DNA of 11,953 nucleotides from JAICLK01 sp036489905 (GTDB taxonomy: Bacteria > Patescibacteriota > Saccharimonadia > Saccharimonadales > UBA4665): contig DASXEX010000030.1 in the NCBI GenBank assembly GCA_036489905.1, positions 1-11,953 on the forward strand, in the 5' to 3' direction. Below the pieces are notes generated by a model. That model saw only the letters and a program-made list of their open reading frames with translations, was not told where the DNA came from and searched no databases. The position numbers and the translations under genes were made by a program. Of this stretch, positions 1 to 6,782 are shown one piece after another. Position 1 is the first letter of the stretch. The number at the start of each line of letters is the position of its first letter.

Positions 1-105
1 AAAGTTAGTACTGAGCAGAAAGCTTTGCTACAATCCATTTACGACAGTCTGAACCCACTTCAATTACAAGAAGCAATTCAGAGGAAACTTAAGCTATTAG
101 AGTAA
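1..105 (+). CDS. C-terminal fragment of an unidentified protein
   Basis: Frame 1 is open from the first base to a TAA at 103-105 and encodes 34 residues ending in LQLQEAIQRKLKLLE. The gene starts outside the window. The fragment is helical and rich in Q, L and K. Its ending loosely resembles the C-terminal tails of some DDE-type integrases/transposases, but no catalytic residue is in view, so I do not name it. It converges on the ABC transporter gene, leaving about 148 bp between the two stops. That this is a real CDS rests only on the open frame and its normal-looking composition. Confidence 0.5.
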   Translation, partial: KVSTEQKALLQSIYDSLNPLQLQEAIQRKLKLLE

Positions 106-192
106 ACCTTTCGGGTACTGTTTATTTTGAGCTAATACGGAGCCGAAAGCCGGACCGTCCGCAGCTCTTCCTGGCACATCGGAAGCGTAAAA

Positions 193-209
193 TGTGTTAC
201 TGCTACACA
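193..209 (-). terminator. weak hairpin downstream of the ABC transporter gene
   Basis: On the minus strand TGTGT and ACACA pair around a 7-nt loop and are followed by TTTT (189-192). It lies about 45 nt past the ABC transporter stop. The stem has only 5 bp and is AT-containing, so it is a marginal terminator. Nothing else recognisable was seen in 106-253. Confidence 0.25.
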
Positions 210-253
210 CACTACGACCCGCCAGTCCGGGAATAAGTGCGGGCGGTCTCCGG

Positions 254-2035
254 CTACCCGGCAATCTCGTATTTTTGCAACTGCTTTTTGGTGGCCTCGG
301 TGTGCGTTTGTTGAAGCTGGAGCAATGTGGCGTAGATGCCTTCGGTCTTGGCAAGTTGTTCGGGTGTGCCGATCTCATCGACCGTGCCGTTTTTCAGCGT
401 AATGATTTGATCGACATTCTGGATCGTGCTGAGGCGGTGCGCGATAATGAGCGTTGTGCGGCCTTTCATTAAACGCTCAAGCGCTTCCTGCACCATACGC
501 TCGCTTTTGCTATCCAGGCTGCTAGTCGCTTCGTCAAGAATAAGAACGGGTGCGTCTTTGAGCAGCGCGCGGGCGATGGCGATTCGCTGCTTTTGGCCGC
601 CGCTGAGTTTCAGGCCGCGCTCGCCGATTTCGGTGTCGTAGCCTTTTTCAAATCTGGCGATAAACTCATCGGCGTTCGCAGCTTTAGCAGCCGCAACAAT
701 TTCAGTCTCTTTGGCTCGCGGTTGCGCATACGCGATGTTTTCGCGAATTGTGCCGCTAAAAAGTGCCGGCTCCTGGAACACCACGCCGATGTTCGCCCGC
801 AAACTTGCTTGCGTTACGTCGTTAATATTTTGCCCGTCGATGCGAATTTCGCCGGTATCGACTTCGTACAACCGCAGCAGCAAATTACTGATCGTCGTTT
901 TGCCTTCGCCGCTTTCACCGACCAGCCCGACTTTCGTGTCCGGCTCGATTGCAAAATGAATGTCGCGCAGTGTCGAGCCCGCTTCGTCGTAGCCGAAACG
1001 TACGTGGTCAAAAACGATTTCGCCTTTTTCGACAGCAAGTTTCTGGGCTCCCGGCCGGTCGATAATTTCCGGCTTTTCATCCATCACTGCAAAATAATCT
1101 TTGGTGTTGGCCACGGCGCGCTGGGTTTGGTCGACCAAAAAGCTGATGGAAAAAATCGGAATGCGGATGAGCATAGCATATTGGATAAGCAAAACCATCG
1201 TGCCGATAGAATAGCGGCCGCGGGCGGTTTCGACGAAAATGAATGCGAACACGGCCAGAAAAATCAGGTTAAGAATCAGGCGGCGAAACACGTCCTGCTG
1301 GTGCCAAAAGCGACTCTGTGGCCGTGTAGTGGTAACAATCTCGTCGTAACGGCGGCGGAAAAAATTCAGCTCGCGCGCTTCCTGCAAAAAACTTTTTACG
1401 ACGCGCACCTGGCCGATTGCTTCGGCAAAGCGTCCGCTCGCGACATCCTGCTCTTCATTAATTTCTTTTTGCCAGGCTTGCCATCTGCCGCTTGTTTTTG
1501 CCGTCAGCACGATAAAAATCGGGTAAAGTAAAAACAGCAGCAGCGCAACCTGCCAAGAGTAAAACGCCACGATAATCAGCGTAAAAATCGTGCTGAAAAT
1601 AAATTGCAAGAAGTTGTTGCTGAGCATCTGCATGAAGTTGCTGACCTGGCCAATGCCGCGATTCATGCGGTTGATAATTTTGCCCGTCAGCTCCGTGTCA
1701 AAATACGCTTGCGGCAGACTTAAAACGTGCTCGTAATAACGCTCGCTCAAAATTTTCTGCTGTTTGATGGCCATGAGGTCGCCCAGATAACCGCCGATAT
1801 TGTTCAGGAAAGTTTGGGCGACATCGGTTAGAAAAATCAACACTGCAAAGATTGCCACCAGTTTGACGTTCGCATGGCCGCCGCCAGTCAACTTGGTAAT
1901 CTGGTCGATGGCACCCTTGGTGAACAACGGCTGCAGCTGGCTCATGACCGACAGCAAAATCGTGAACGCCGAAATACCGACGTAATATCGCCACAAACTT
2001 TTGGTAAACCGGACAATCCGCCAAATTTCTCGCAT
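254..2035 (-). CDS. ABC exporter half-transporter, permease fused to ATPase (MsbA/multidrug type)
   Basis: This 593-aa protein has the standard layout of a type IV ABC exporter half-molecule, which works as a dimer in the membrane. Residues ~1-310 hold about six hydrophobic segments. Residues ~340-580 are the nucleotide-binding domain: Walker A GESGEGKTT near 374, Q-loop VVFQEPALF near 420, signature LSGGQKQR near 478, Walker B VLILDEATSSLDS near 497, and the H-loop in IIAHRLST near 533. All catalytic motifs are intact, so it should be active. The family exports lipids, drugs or peptides, and the sequence does not tell which. The start at 2035 is supported by a -10-like TATAGT 8 nt upstream. 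It is transcribed alone, downstream of a small membrane protein gene. Confidence 0.95.
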   Translation of the reverse strand: MREIWRIVRFTKSLWRYYVGISAFTILLSVMSQLQPLFTKGAIDQITKLTGGGHANVKLVAIFAVLIFLTDVAQTFLNNIGGYLGDLMAIKQQKILSERYYEHVLSLPQAYFDTELTGKIINRMNRGIGQVSNFMQMLSNNFLQFIFSTIFTLIIVAFYSWQVALLLFLLYPIFIVLTAKTSGRWQAWQKEINEEQDVASGRFAEAIGQVRVVKSFLQEARELNFFRRRYDEIVTTTRPQSRFWHQQDVFRRLILNLIFLAVFAFIFVETARGRYSIGTMVLLIQYAMLIRIPIFSISFLVDQTQRAVANTKDYFAVMDEKPEIIDRPGAQKLAVEKGEIVFDHVRFGYDEAGSTLRDIHFAIEPDTKVGLVGESGEGKTTISNLLLRLYEVDTGEIRIDGQNINDVTQASLRANIGVVFQEPALFSGTIRENIAYAQPRAKETEIVAAAKAANADEFIARFEKGYDTEIGERGLKLSGGQKQRIAIARALLKDAPVLILDEATSSLDSKSERMVQEALERLMKGRTTLIIAHRLSTIQNVDQIITLKNGTVDEIGTPEQLAKTEGIYATLLQLQQTHTEATKKQLQKYEIAG

Positions 2036-2043
2036 TAGCTTTT

Positions 2044-2073
2044 ACTATAGCAAAGCGAAGCTCACGCGCCCAA
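2044..2073 (-). promoter_or_regulatory. predicted promoter of the ABC transporter gene
   Basis: Minus strand: TTGGGC (2068-2073), an 18-nt spacer, then TATAGT (2044-2049). Only 8 nt separate the -10 from the ATG, which predicts a leaderless or nearly leaderless mRNA. The -35 is weak. A second AT-rich TATAAT-like stretch near 2119-2124 could be an alternative promoter. Confidence 0.45.
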
Positions 2074-2153
2074 TGCTAAAGACTGTCACCATTTTCCCTC
2101 TGTTAAAGGTTCAATCTTTATAATAAACATTGCCGCAATTTATGAAAGAGCCG

Positions 2154-2339
2154 CTACTTGCCGGGCTGTGTTTCCGGAGTCATATAGAAAACCTGTACCA
2201 CCTGGTGTGGCGGATTTGTCACCCCGCTTTGATAGTAGTTGACGATGAGACTGCTCCCTAAAATGGCACACGCAACAGCGCACAGACGCACACTCAATTC
2301 AAACAATTCGGCCCGCAAGGCCACCACGCTTGGTCTCAT
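2154..2339 (-). CDS. small single-pass membrane protein, unknown function
   Basis: This 61-aa protein starts MRPSVVALRAELFEL, an amphipathic, charged N-terminus, continues with a hydrophobic stretch (LCAVACAILGSSLIV, ~27-41) able to cross the membrane once, and ends in a polar tail with PETQPGK. I do not recognise the family. An upstream in-frame ATG would give 73 residues, but I prefer the start at 2339 because a near-consensus promoter places its -10 only 7 nt before this ATG, and the promoter lies within the longer reading. It sits between pheT and the ABC transporter gene, all on the minus strand, with its own promoter, so it need not be part of the phe operon. Confidence 0.6.
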   Translation of the reverse strand: MRPSVVALRAELFELSVRLCAVACAILGSSLIVNYYQSGVTNPPHQVVQVFYMTPETQPGK

Positions 2340-2346
2340 GAAGTGT

Positions 2347-2375
2347 ATTATAACACATCGCCGGACGTATAGCAA
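2347..2375 (-). promoter_or_regulatory. sigma70-type promoter of the small membrane protein gene
   Basis: Minus strand: TTGCTA (2370-2375), a 17-nt spacer, then a perfect TATAAT (2347-2352). The ATG begins 7 nt after the -10, so transcription would start at or next to the start codon (leaderless). There is no Shine-Dalgarno in that gap. Confidence 0.75.
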
Positions 2376-2429
2376 TTAGCTGCTTAGGTGAATGATTCTA
2401 ACTGAAACACGCAGGGTGAACCGAGCTGC

Positions 2430-5090
2430 CTAAATCCTTTCGACTCCAAATTTTTCTTTGGCCGCGGCTGCAACTTCGTCCAGGATTTTCGCGACTTCGG
2501 CGTCGGTGAGCGTGCGCTGGTAGCTAGCGGTTGTAAATCGAAACGTTACTTGCTTGTGCACGCTGTCATCCGACCGCTGAAACACGTCGAGCGGATCAAG
2601 TTGGATGTGCGTCTCGTCAATTGCCTTGGCGCCGATTTTTTTATCAACAAACTCGTACAATTCGGCGTAGTTCATGCCAGCCGGCACTTTCAGCGTAATG
2701 TCCTGGGCAATTTTTGGAAATCGTGGCAAAGCTACGTAGCTCGTCTGTTGGGCGTGACTGAAAAGCAATGGGTCAAGTTCAAAGCCCGCGGCAAATTCTG
2801 GCAGCTTCAAGGCTTTGCGGACAGAGCTCTCAAACTCACCCACGATACCCAAAATCAGGCCTTTTGTGCCAGGCAAAACACCAACTTTATCACGTAGCAC
2901 GGCGCTTCGACCTCGCTCGAACGGCGCAACCATCTGCTCGACCCACGGATTGTTATACAAGTCGGCGCCGATCAGCGGTTCAATATCCACGGCTCCGGAA
3001 ATTTGGAACTTCTCCAGCACGTTCATTAGATATCGAACTGCTTCGTAATAGGCTGCGCCCGAATATTTCTGCCTGGCGACTTTTCCATCAGCGGCAAATA
3101 CAAAACCCAGTGCGTTGACTTCTTTTGGAATGTCCGGCTCGACCGGATCGGGTTCGTTTAAGACGTGAGCTTTGCCGATTTCGAACAGCGCGAATTCGTC
3201 GTGGCCGGCTTTGATATTTTGATGGATTTTGTCGAGCAAACCGGGCACGAGGCTCAGACGGTAATATTGCAGATCGGGGCTGAGCGCGTTGGCGATTTGG
3301 AACGCTTGGTTTTTGTCCTGCCCGACTTTATCCAGCAAATTGCCGTGGACGAAGCTGTAGGTCAACACTTCGTTGGCGCCGGCTTTGCTCAACGTGTCTC
3401 GGATTTTACTCTTCAATTCGAGCATTTGGTCTTTCGGAGCCGGCGTAATGTCACGCTTTGGCAATTCCAGCGGCAGTTTATCATAGCCGTACAATCGGCC
3501 GACTTCCTCGACAACATCTTCCGGAACTTCAATGTCCGTCCGCCAAAACGGCGCTTTTACAACCAAGCCTTCGCCGTTTTGCTGTACGTCAAATTCTACA
3601 TTTTTGAGTAGCTGCACAATTTCATCAGCCGAAAGTTTAAGCCCAAGCCGCACATTAACAAATTCCGGCGTGACATTTACCGGCGGATGCACCGAGCCGC
3701 GCTCCAGCATTTCCTTGACCTGTTCGTCCCGATCGACGACGCCCGCAATTTTTCCGCCAGCAAACTGAGAAATCTCACCGGCGATTTTCAGAATAACCGG
3801 CCGGTTTTGCAGCGGCGATTGACCTTTATTGAAACGTGTCACGGCGTCAGTAAACAACCCGTGCGCCATGCTCGTGCGGCGGATCGAATACATGTCGAAC
3901 GTCGCGCATTCGATGATGATGTTTTTGGTATTTTCGTCGACTTCGGTTTCGCTGCCGCCCATCACGCCGCCGATACCGATAAGTTTCGTTCTGCTGGCTA
4001 TCATAATCGCTTCTGGCCGCGGCTCGATTTCTTTGCCGTTCAGGAGTTTGATTTTCTCGCCCGGCTTTGGATGACGAACAACTAATTCGGGTAGTCGGTT
4101 CCTTGCCTTCGTTTCAGTTTCCGGCTCCAGCTTTTCCATTATTGGATTTCGTTCATAATCCAGCGCTCTGAGTTTGTCATAATCGTAAGCGTGCAGCGGC
4201 TGGCCGGTCAGCAGCATGAAATAATTTGTGTAATCGACGATGTTGTTAATCGGGCGCAAACCGACTTTGGCCAATTCAACTTGCAGCCGAACCGGGCTCG
4301 GGCCGACTTTGACATCACGCATAGTGATTGCCGTAAAGCGCGGGACAAGTTCAGGAATTTCGTTGTGTGTGATAAGCAATAACTTGCTATCATTCTCGTC
4401 GTCATAAAATTCTTCTGGTAAATCCGCGTCCAATCGGTACCAATCCGGACTTTTGAAGGGTTGGTTTTGAATGCCGGCGATTTCGCGGGCGACGCCCATC
4501 ATGCCGAAACAGTCCGGCCGGTGCGTGAACATTTTGTTTTCGATATCAAGCACTTTATCGCCAGCGAGTTCGTACGTTTCAGCAAACGAGCTGCCCGGCG
4601 CTACGTCTTTATCTATTTCCAAAATTCCCTCATGGCTATCGCCGATGCCGAGTTCTTTCGGACTTGCCATCATGCCGTTGCTTTTCTCGCCGCGAATTTC
4701 GCGAGCCTCAAGCACGAACGGATCTTTGTCAACGGTACTTGGCACGGTTGAACCCGGCGGCAACCAAGCGGCTAGCATGCCTTCGTGCACGTTCGGCGCG
4801 CCGCACACAACTTGCACATGGCCGTTTTCGTCACGCTCGACATTCTGCGCTTTACCGCCATCATCAACTTTGCAGACATGCAGCCGATCGGCGTTCGGAT
4901 GCTGCACGCACGACACAACTTTAACGACTAGAATGTCCTCGTACTTCGATCCAATATCAATAATTTCCTCAATCGCCCCCAGCTGCGCGCCAATTTTCTC
5001 GGCCAATTTCTCCACACCATCCGGCGCCGGATCACCCGCGCAACCATAGCGTTGATTCATAAATTTAATACTGTTTACGCTAACCTTCAT
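2430..5090 (-). CDS. pheT: phenylalanine--tRNA ligase beta subunit
   Basis: This 886-aa protein is the beta subunit of the alpha2-beta2 cytoplasmic enzyme that charges tRNA-Phe. From the N-terminus it shows: the short MKVSVNSIKF start; an OB-fold tRNA-binding domain at ~45-160 (HPNADRLHVCKVD, QVVCGAPN, EIRGEKSNGMMAS); MFTHRPDCFGMMGVAREIAG near 188; the B3/B4 editing region at ~245-410; the B5 domain at ~470-545 (WRTDIEVPEDVVEEVGRLYGYD); the catalytic-like domain at ~550-770; and an FDX-ACB anticodon-binding domain at the C-terminus. At 886 aa it is somewhat longer than the usual ~800. The frame is open upstream for 49 more codons, but that part overlaps the preceding gene; the ATG at 5090 fits the family start and follows an AGGG ribosome site. 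It overlaps the preceding four-helix-bundle-like gene by 11 nt. Seven genes separate it from pheS. Confidence 0.96.
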   Translation of the reverse strand: MKVSVNSIKFMNQRYGCAGDPAPDGVEKLAEKIGAQLGAIEEIIDIGSKYEDILVVKVVSCVQHPNADRLHVCKVDDGGKAQNVERDENGHVQVVCGAPNVHEGMLAAWLPPGSTVPSTVDKDPFVLEAREIRGEKSNGMMASPKELGIGDSHEGILEIDKDVAPGSSFAETYELAGDKVLDIENKMFTHRPDCFGMMGVAREIAGIQNQPFKSPDWYRLDADLPEEFYDDENDSKLLLITHNEIPELVPRFTAITMRDVKVGPSPVRLQVELAKVGLRPINNIVDYTNYFMLLTGQPLHAYDYDKLRALDYERNPIMEKLEPETETKARNRLPELVVRHPKPGEKIKLLNGKEIEPRPEAIMIASRTKLIGIGGVMGGSETEVDENTKNIIIECATFDMYSIRRTSMAHGLFTDAVTRFNKGQSPLQNRPVILKIAGEISQFAGGKIAGVVDRDEQVKEMLERGSVHPPVNVTPEFVNVRLGLKLSADEIVQLLKNVEFDVQQNGEGLVVKAPFWRTDIEVPEDVVEEVGRLYGYDKLPLELPKRDITPAPKDQMLELKSKIRDTLSKAGANEVLTYSFVHGNLLDKVGQDKNQAFQIANALSPDLQYYRLSLVPGLLDKIHQNIKAGHDEFALFEIGKAHVLNEPDPVEPDIPKEVNALGFVFAADGKVARQKYSGAAYYEAVRYLMNVLEKFQISGAVDIEPLIGADLYNNPWVEQMVAPFERGRSAVLRDKVGVLPGTKGLILGIVGEFESSVRKALKLPEFAAGFELDPLLFSHAQQTSYVALPRFPKIAQDITLKVPAGMNYAELYEFVDKKIGAKAIDETHIQLDPLDVFQRSDDSVHKQVTFRFTTASYQRTLTDAEVAKILDEVAAAAKEKFGVERI

Positions 5091-5565
5091 GATGATGCCC
5101 TGCAGGTTTATGAAAATCGTCGACATACATCTCGCGCCACAATCTGTATTGCTCGCGCCAAAGGTTGAGCTGATGTTCTTCGTTAAGCTTAGTTTTCTCA
5201 GCAGCATTTGCAATTTCTGACTGGATTTGCTCCACAAGTTTGTCGAGACGCACCATTATCTTTGGTTCTAGCTCTAGAAAACCCTGACGACACGCAAAGC
5301 GGTACATAGTCTTGAGTCCGCCCAAGTGTTTGCTGGCATTACCCCATTCATATTCGGCGCCAATCGGAATTGTATTAGAGACGGCCTGGCCGACATCGAA
5401 CATCAAATCATTTGCCGACGAACGAATCTTGCGAACCGTATCCCATTTTTCGTCAGGTGGAAATAAAACCAACCTGCTATACATATACTCCGCCAAATCG
5501 CTCGCTTCGCGCCACAGCGGATTGTCTTCGAGTTTGCCTGGTTTTACTGTTCCTTTTTGCGTCAT
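5080..5565 (-). CDS. four-helix-bundle-like protein (S23/bAvd-like), last cargo gene before pheT
   Basis: This 161-aa all-helical protein is probably related to the four-helix bundle family (S23/bAvd-like) often found in Patescibacteria. Features that fit: LWREASDLAEYMYSRLVLFP in the first helix, a central KIRSSANDLMFDVGQAVSN, then WGNASKHLGGLKTMYRFACRQGFL and a long C-terminal helix ending in histidines (HHHEG). It is longer than the usual ~115-120 aa, with an extended tail whose coding sequence overlaps the start of pheT. The start is fixed by an ATGA overlap with the MazG-like stop and by AAGG 7 nt upstream. The function is unknown; such proteins are thought to act as adaptors or oligomeric scaffolds. 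The family assignment is tentative. Confidence 0.6.
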   Translation of the reverse strand: MTQKGTVKPGKLEDNPLWREASDLAEYMYSRLVLFPPDEKWDTVRKIRSSANDLMFDVGQAVSNTIPIGAEYEWGNASKHLGGLKTMYRFACRQGFLELEPKIMVRLDKLVEQIQSEIANAAEKTKLNEEHQLNLWREQYRLWREMYVDDFHKPAGHHHEG

Positions 5566-5888
5566 GTCATTGCCTTGTTAATTCTTACGTCAAGTTCGTC
5601 CATGGTTCTGCAGAATTCATCCTCTAGACCTGTGCCGTAATGGCTGGCGAGCACCAGCAACGACCACAGGCAATCGGCAAGTTCGTGTTTGAGCTTCACA
5701 TCCACGCTGTCCATACGACGCATGTTTTCCTTGGCCATGACAATCTTCATGAGATCACCAACGTCGCCCACGAATCCCATCGCATAATCTTTCGGCCCCC
5801 ATTGCGCCTGACCATCTTTGCGGTTCAAGTCGTCATATCGCCGCCGAATCTCAAGCGCCCGCTTTTGCAACTCAGCCAAATCACTCAT
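5562..5888 (-). CDS. MazG-like nucleotide pyrophosphohydrolase
   Basis: This 108-aa protein matches the all-alpha NTP pyrophosphohydrolase (MazG-like) fold, whose members cleave NTPs to NMP and pyrophosphate, usually to remove damaged or excess nucleotides. Visible metal-binding pattern: GFVGDVGDLMKIV (~38-50), in place of the classic ExxE, with D42 and D45, and the ExxD motif in HELADCLWSL (E69, D72). The exchange of E for D in the first motif is a feature of this protein, not clearly a defect. Its start codon overlaps the stop of pheS-tail repeat R4 (TGA/ATG), which also supplies a GAGG ribosome site. Its own stop overlaps the next gene by ATGA. It is the first gene of the last cargo segment before pheT. 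Confidence 0.75.
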   Translation of the reverse strand: MSDLAELQKRALEIRRRYDDLNRKDGQAQWGPKDYAMGFVGDVGDLMKIVMAKENMRRMDSVDVKLKHELADCLWSLLVLASHYGTGLEDEFCRTMDELDVRINKAMT

Positions 5889-5949
5889 ACAAGTTGCCTC
5901 AAGAAATTTAGGTTGGCGGATTCGAAGTGGCGGGTGTCTTCGATGTTGT
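5885..5949 (-). repeat. pheS-tail repeat R4 (65 bp)
   Basis: This copy of the last 65 bp of pheS matches the native end at 62 of 65 positions. Two changes lie side by side in the middle (isoleucine codon to ACC) and one near the stop (Phe to Leu). It ends exactly at the GTATGA stop/start overlap and provides the GAGG ribosome site and the ATG of the MazG-like gene. It shares 4 more bases beyond the pheS match with R3, so R3 and R4 have a common history. Confidence 0.95.
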
Positions 5950-6004
5950 GGTTCATTGATTGCCTGCCTTTCCAGTTAGCATATTGGTTGCTGGTTGTTA
6001 TCAT
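5885..6004 (-). CDS. micro-ORF ending in a copy of the PheS C-terminus (R4)
   Basis: A 39-codon frame starts MITTSNQYANWKGRQ and ends in the PheS tail, HFESANLNFLRQLV. It lies between the pemK-like stop (6031) and the MazG-like start, and its TGA overlaps that ATG. Two amino acid changes relative to PheS (I to T, F to L) suggest the peptide itself is not under strong selection. It could serve only to carry ribosomes to the next start. Translation is not proven. Confidence 0.35.
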   Translation of the reverse strand: MITTSNQYANWKGRQSMNHNIEDTRHFESANLNFLRQLV

Positions 6005-6028
6005 AATTCTATCACCATGACCAGGGAT

Positions 6029-6051
6029 GCCTAAGGTTTCGACCGACCGCT
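6029..6051. repeat. 23-bp repeat S1 at the end of the pemK-like gene
   Basis: This is one of three perfect copies of a 23-mer (also 6713-6735 and 6760-6782). Read on the minus strand it encodes GRSKP followed by TAG, so it supplies the stop codon of the pemK-like gene. A second conserved decamer, TATCACCATG on the + strand (6010-6019), follows it at a similar distance to that in the copy at 6713. Confidence 0.9.
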
Positions 6052-6576
6052 AGTCCTGGCCTTTTTATATCTATCTGGCAAGCTCTTTGCGTTGACAATC
6101 CGGTCGCGGTTTGCTACACTATTGCTGTAAATGCCTTCGGGCCCCGAGGATCTTGGTTCGCCAAGATCCGTTTTTATTATTTCAGACCCGAAAAGCGTCC
6201 GAGCCGCCAGCAGCTTTACCACCTCAAACTCGGCTTTATCGAGAATGTCCATTCGGCGCCAGAGCCGCTTTGCAGAATAGGCTTTTGCCTGAGAAAGAAT
6301 GACGGACGAAGCCTTACCCTTCACTAACACGGTATGATAAAAGTCATTCTCCGGCTTGAAAATGCTGGAAAAAGCAACGCCGAAAAACAAATTCCTATTG
6401 AACTTCTTCAGGATAAGCACCGGCCGTTCATAATTGTCGTTTTTGCCATCTTCTTCGTGTCCGACGTTCACGCCGACCGCCGCAAACCACACTTCCCGTT
6501 CTTTGAAAAACGGAGCCTGCCCACGTGCCTCAAGCCGCTTTTTGACAGTATTCCATTCATCAAACGGTTTACTCAT
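6031..6576 (-). CDS. PemK/MazF-like family protein
   Basis: This 181-aa protein resembles the PemK/MazF endoribonuclease fold. REVWFAAVGVNVGHEEDGK (~27-45) corresponds to the first strand of the barrel, ERPVLILKKFN (~50-60) is the typical conserved arginine-containing strand, and SSVILSQAKAYSAKRLWRRM (~89-108) fits the later serine-rich motif. The conserved domain ends near residue 130. The remaining ~50 residues are an unusual extension whose DNA also carries an antisense promoter and terminator, and it ends in the repeat-encoded SGRSKP. No antitoxin gene is recognisable next to it, so toxin activity is uncertain. The start is taken at 6576, where the pheS-tail repeat R3 supplies GAGG and the overlapping TGA/ATG. 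A longer in-frame reading from 6702 would translate the repeat out of its PheS frame and is unlikely. Confidence 0.75.
   Translation of the reverse strand: MSKPFDEWNTVKKRLEARGQAPFFKEREVWFAAVGVNVGHEEDGKNDNYERPVLILKKFNRNLFFGVAFSSIFKPENDFYHTVLVKGKASSVILSQAKAYSAKRLWRRMDILDKAEFEVVKLLAARTLFGSEIIKTDLGEPRSSGPEGIYSNSVANRDRIVNAKSLPDRYKKARTSGRSKP
6092..6120 (+). promoter_or_regulatory. strong sigma70-type promoter antisense to the pemK-like gene
   Basis: Plus strand: perfect TTGACA (6092-6097), a 17-nt spacer, then TACACT (6115-6120). It lies inside the 3' extension of the pemK-like gene and points against the operon. The predicted start is near 6127, about 20 nt before an intrinsic terminator. Confidence 0.7.
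6127..6175 (+). ncRNA. predicted ~50-nt antisense RNA within the pemK-like gene
   Basis: A TTGACA-N17-TACACT promoter and a perfect hairpin with a T run bracket this stretch. The RNA would be almost entirely a 20-nt leader plus the terminator hairpin, complementary to the 3' part of the pemK-like mRNA. No known small RNA family is recognised. An ATG at 6131 opens an antisense reading frame, but the terminator lies inside it, so a non-coding or attenuated product is more likely. Confidence 0.45.
6149..6175 (+). terminator. intrinsic terminator on the + strand, inside the pemK-like gene
   Basis: A perfect 9-bp stem, GGATCTTGG and CCAAGATCC, closes on a TTCG tetraloop and is followed by GTTTTTATTATTT on the + strand. 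There is no T run on the minus strand side, so it would act on + strand transcription only. It is coding on the minus strand (DLGEPRS). Confidence 0.8.
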
Positions 6577-6637
6577 ACAAATTGCCTCAAGAAATTTAGG
6601 TTGGCGGATTCGAAGTGGCGAATGTCTTCGATGTTGT
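6573..6637 (-). repeat. pheS-tail repeat R3 (65 bp)
   Basis: This copy is identical over 65 bp to the true 3' end of pheS at 8434-8498. It ends in the same TTGAGGCAATTTGTATGA, giving a GAGG ribosome site and the ATG of the pemK-like gene. Upstream of the match it shares AACC with R4 rather than the pheS sequence. Confidence 0.96.
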
Positions 6638-6689
6638 GGTTTGCTGCGCCTCTCATCTTGATCATTATATTGTTTTCTGCTATCATCAT
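6573..6689 (-). CDS. micro-ORF ending in a copy of the PheS C-terminus (R3)
   Basis: A 38-codon frame (MMIAENNIMIKMRGAANH followed by the PheS tail) runs from 6689 to the TGA that overlaps the pemK-like ATG. Two internal ATGs (6665, 6656) give shorter versions. It begins 25 nt after the NYN gene's stop. As with R4, the reading frame of pheS is kept and coupled to the next gene. Whether a peptide is made is unknown. Confidence 0.35.
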   Translation of the reverse strand: MMIAENNIMIKMRGAANHNIEDIRHFESANLNFLRQFV

Positions 6690-6712
6690 AAAGTATCACC
6701 ATGTTCAGGCAG

Positions 6713-6782
6713 GCCTAAGGTTTCGACCGACCGCTACTCCTGGACGTTTTGCCAGCCCGGCCTAAGGTTTCGACCGACCGCT
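6713..6782. repeat. tandem 23-bp repeats S2 (6713-6735) and S3 (6760-6782)
   Basis: These are two perfect copies of the 23-mer also found at 6029, spaced 47 bp start to start at the 3' end of the NYN gene. S2 is read as GRSKP-TAG and ends the gene. S3 is read in another frame as KRSVETLG and does not stop it. On the + strand S3 continues into CCGACC-loop-GGTTGG followed by CTCTTTTTAT, a possible weak + strand terminator. TATCACCATG recurs at 6694-6703, as it does after S1. Confidence 0.9.

Noticed and set aside
593..1531. 312-aa ORF on the + strand
   Set aside because: It is the antisense shadow of the ABC transporter, whose motifs on the minus strand are unmistakable.
4471..5049. 192-aa ORF on the + strand
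   Set aside because: Antisense shadow of pheT, rich in S, P and T as expected for a reversed frame; no recognisable domain.
5091..5237. N-terminal extension of pheT by 49 codons
   Set aside because: It overlaps the four-helix-bundle-like gene, does not look like PheT, and the family start MKVSVNSI follows a ribosome site at 5090.
6131..6280. Small + strand ORF starting MPSGPEDLG after the antisense promoter
   Set aside because: A strong terminator interrupts it after about 15 codons, and the sequence mirrors the pemK-like coding strand.
6577..6702. N-terminal extension of the PemK-like protein starting MVILYDD
   Set aside because: It translates repeat R3 out of the pheS frame; the same start next to R4 runs into a stop after five codons.
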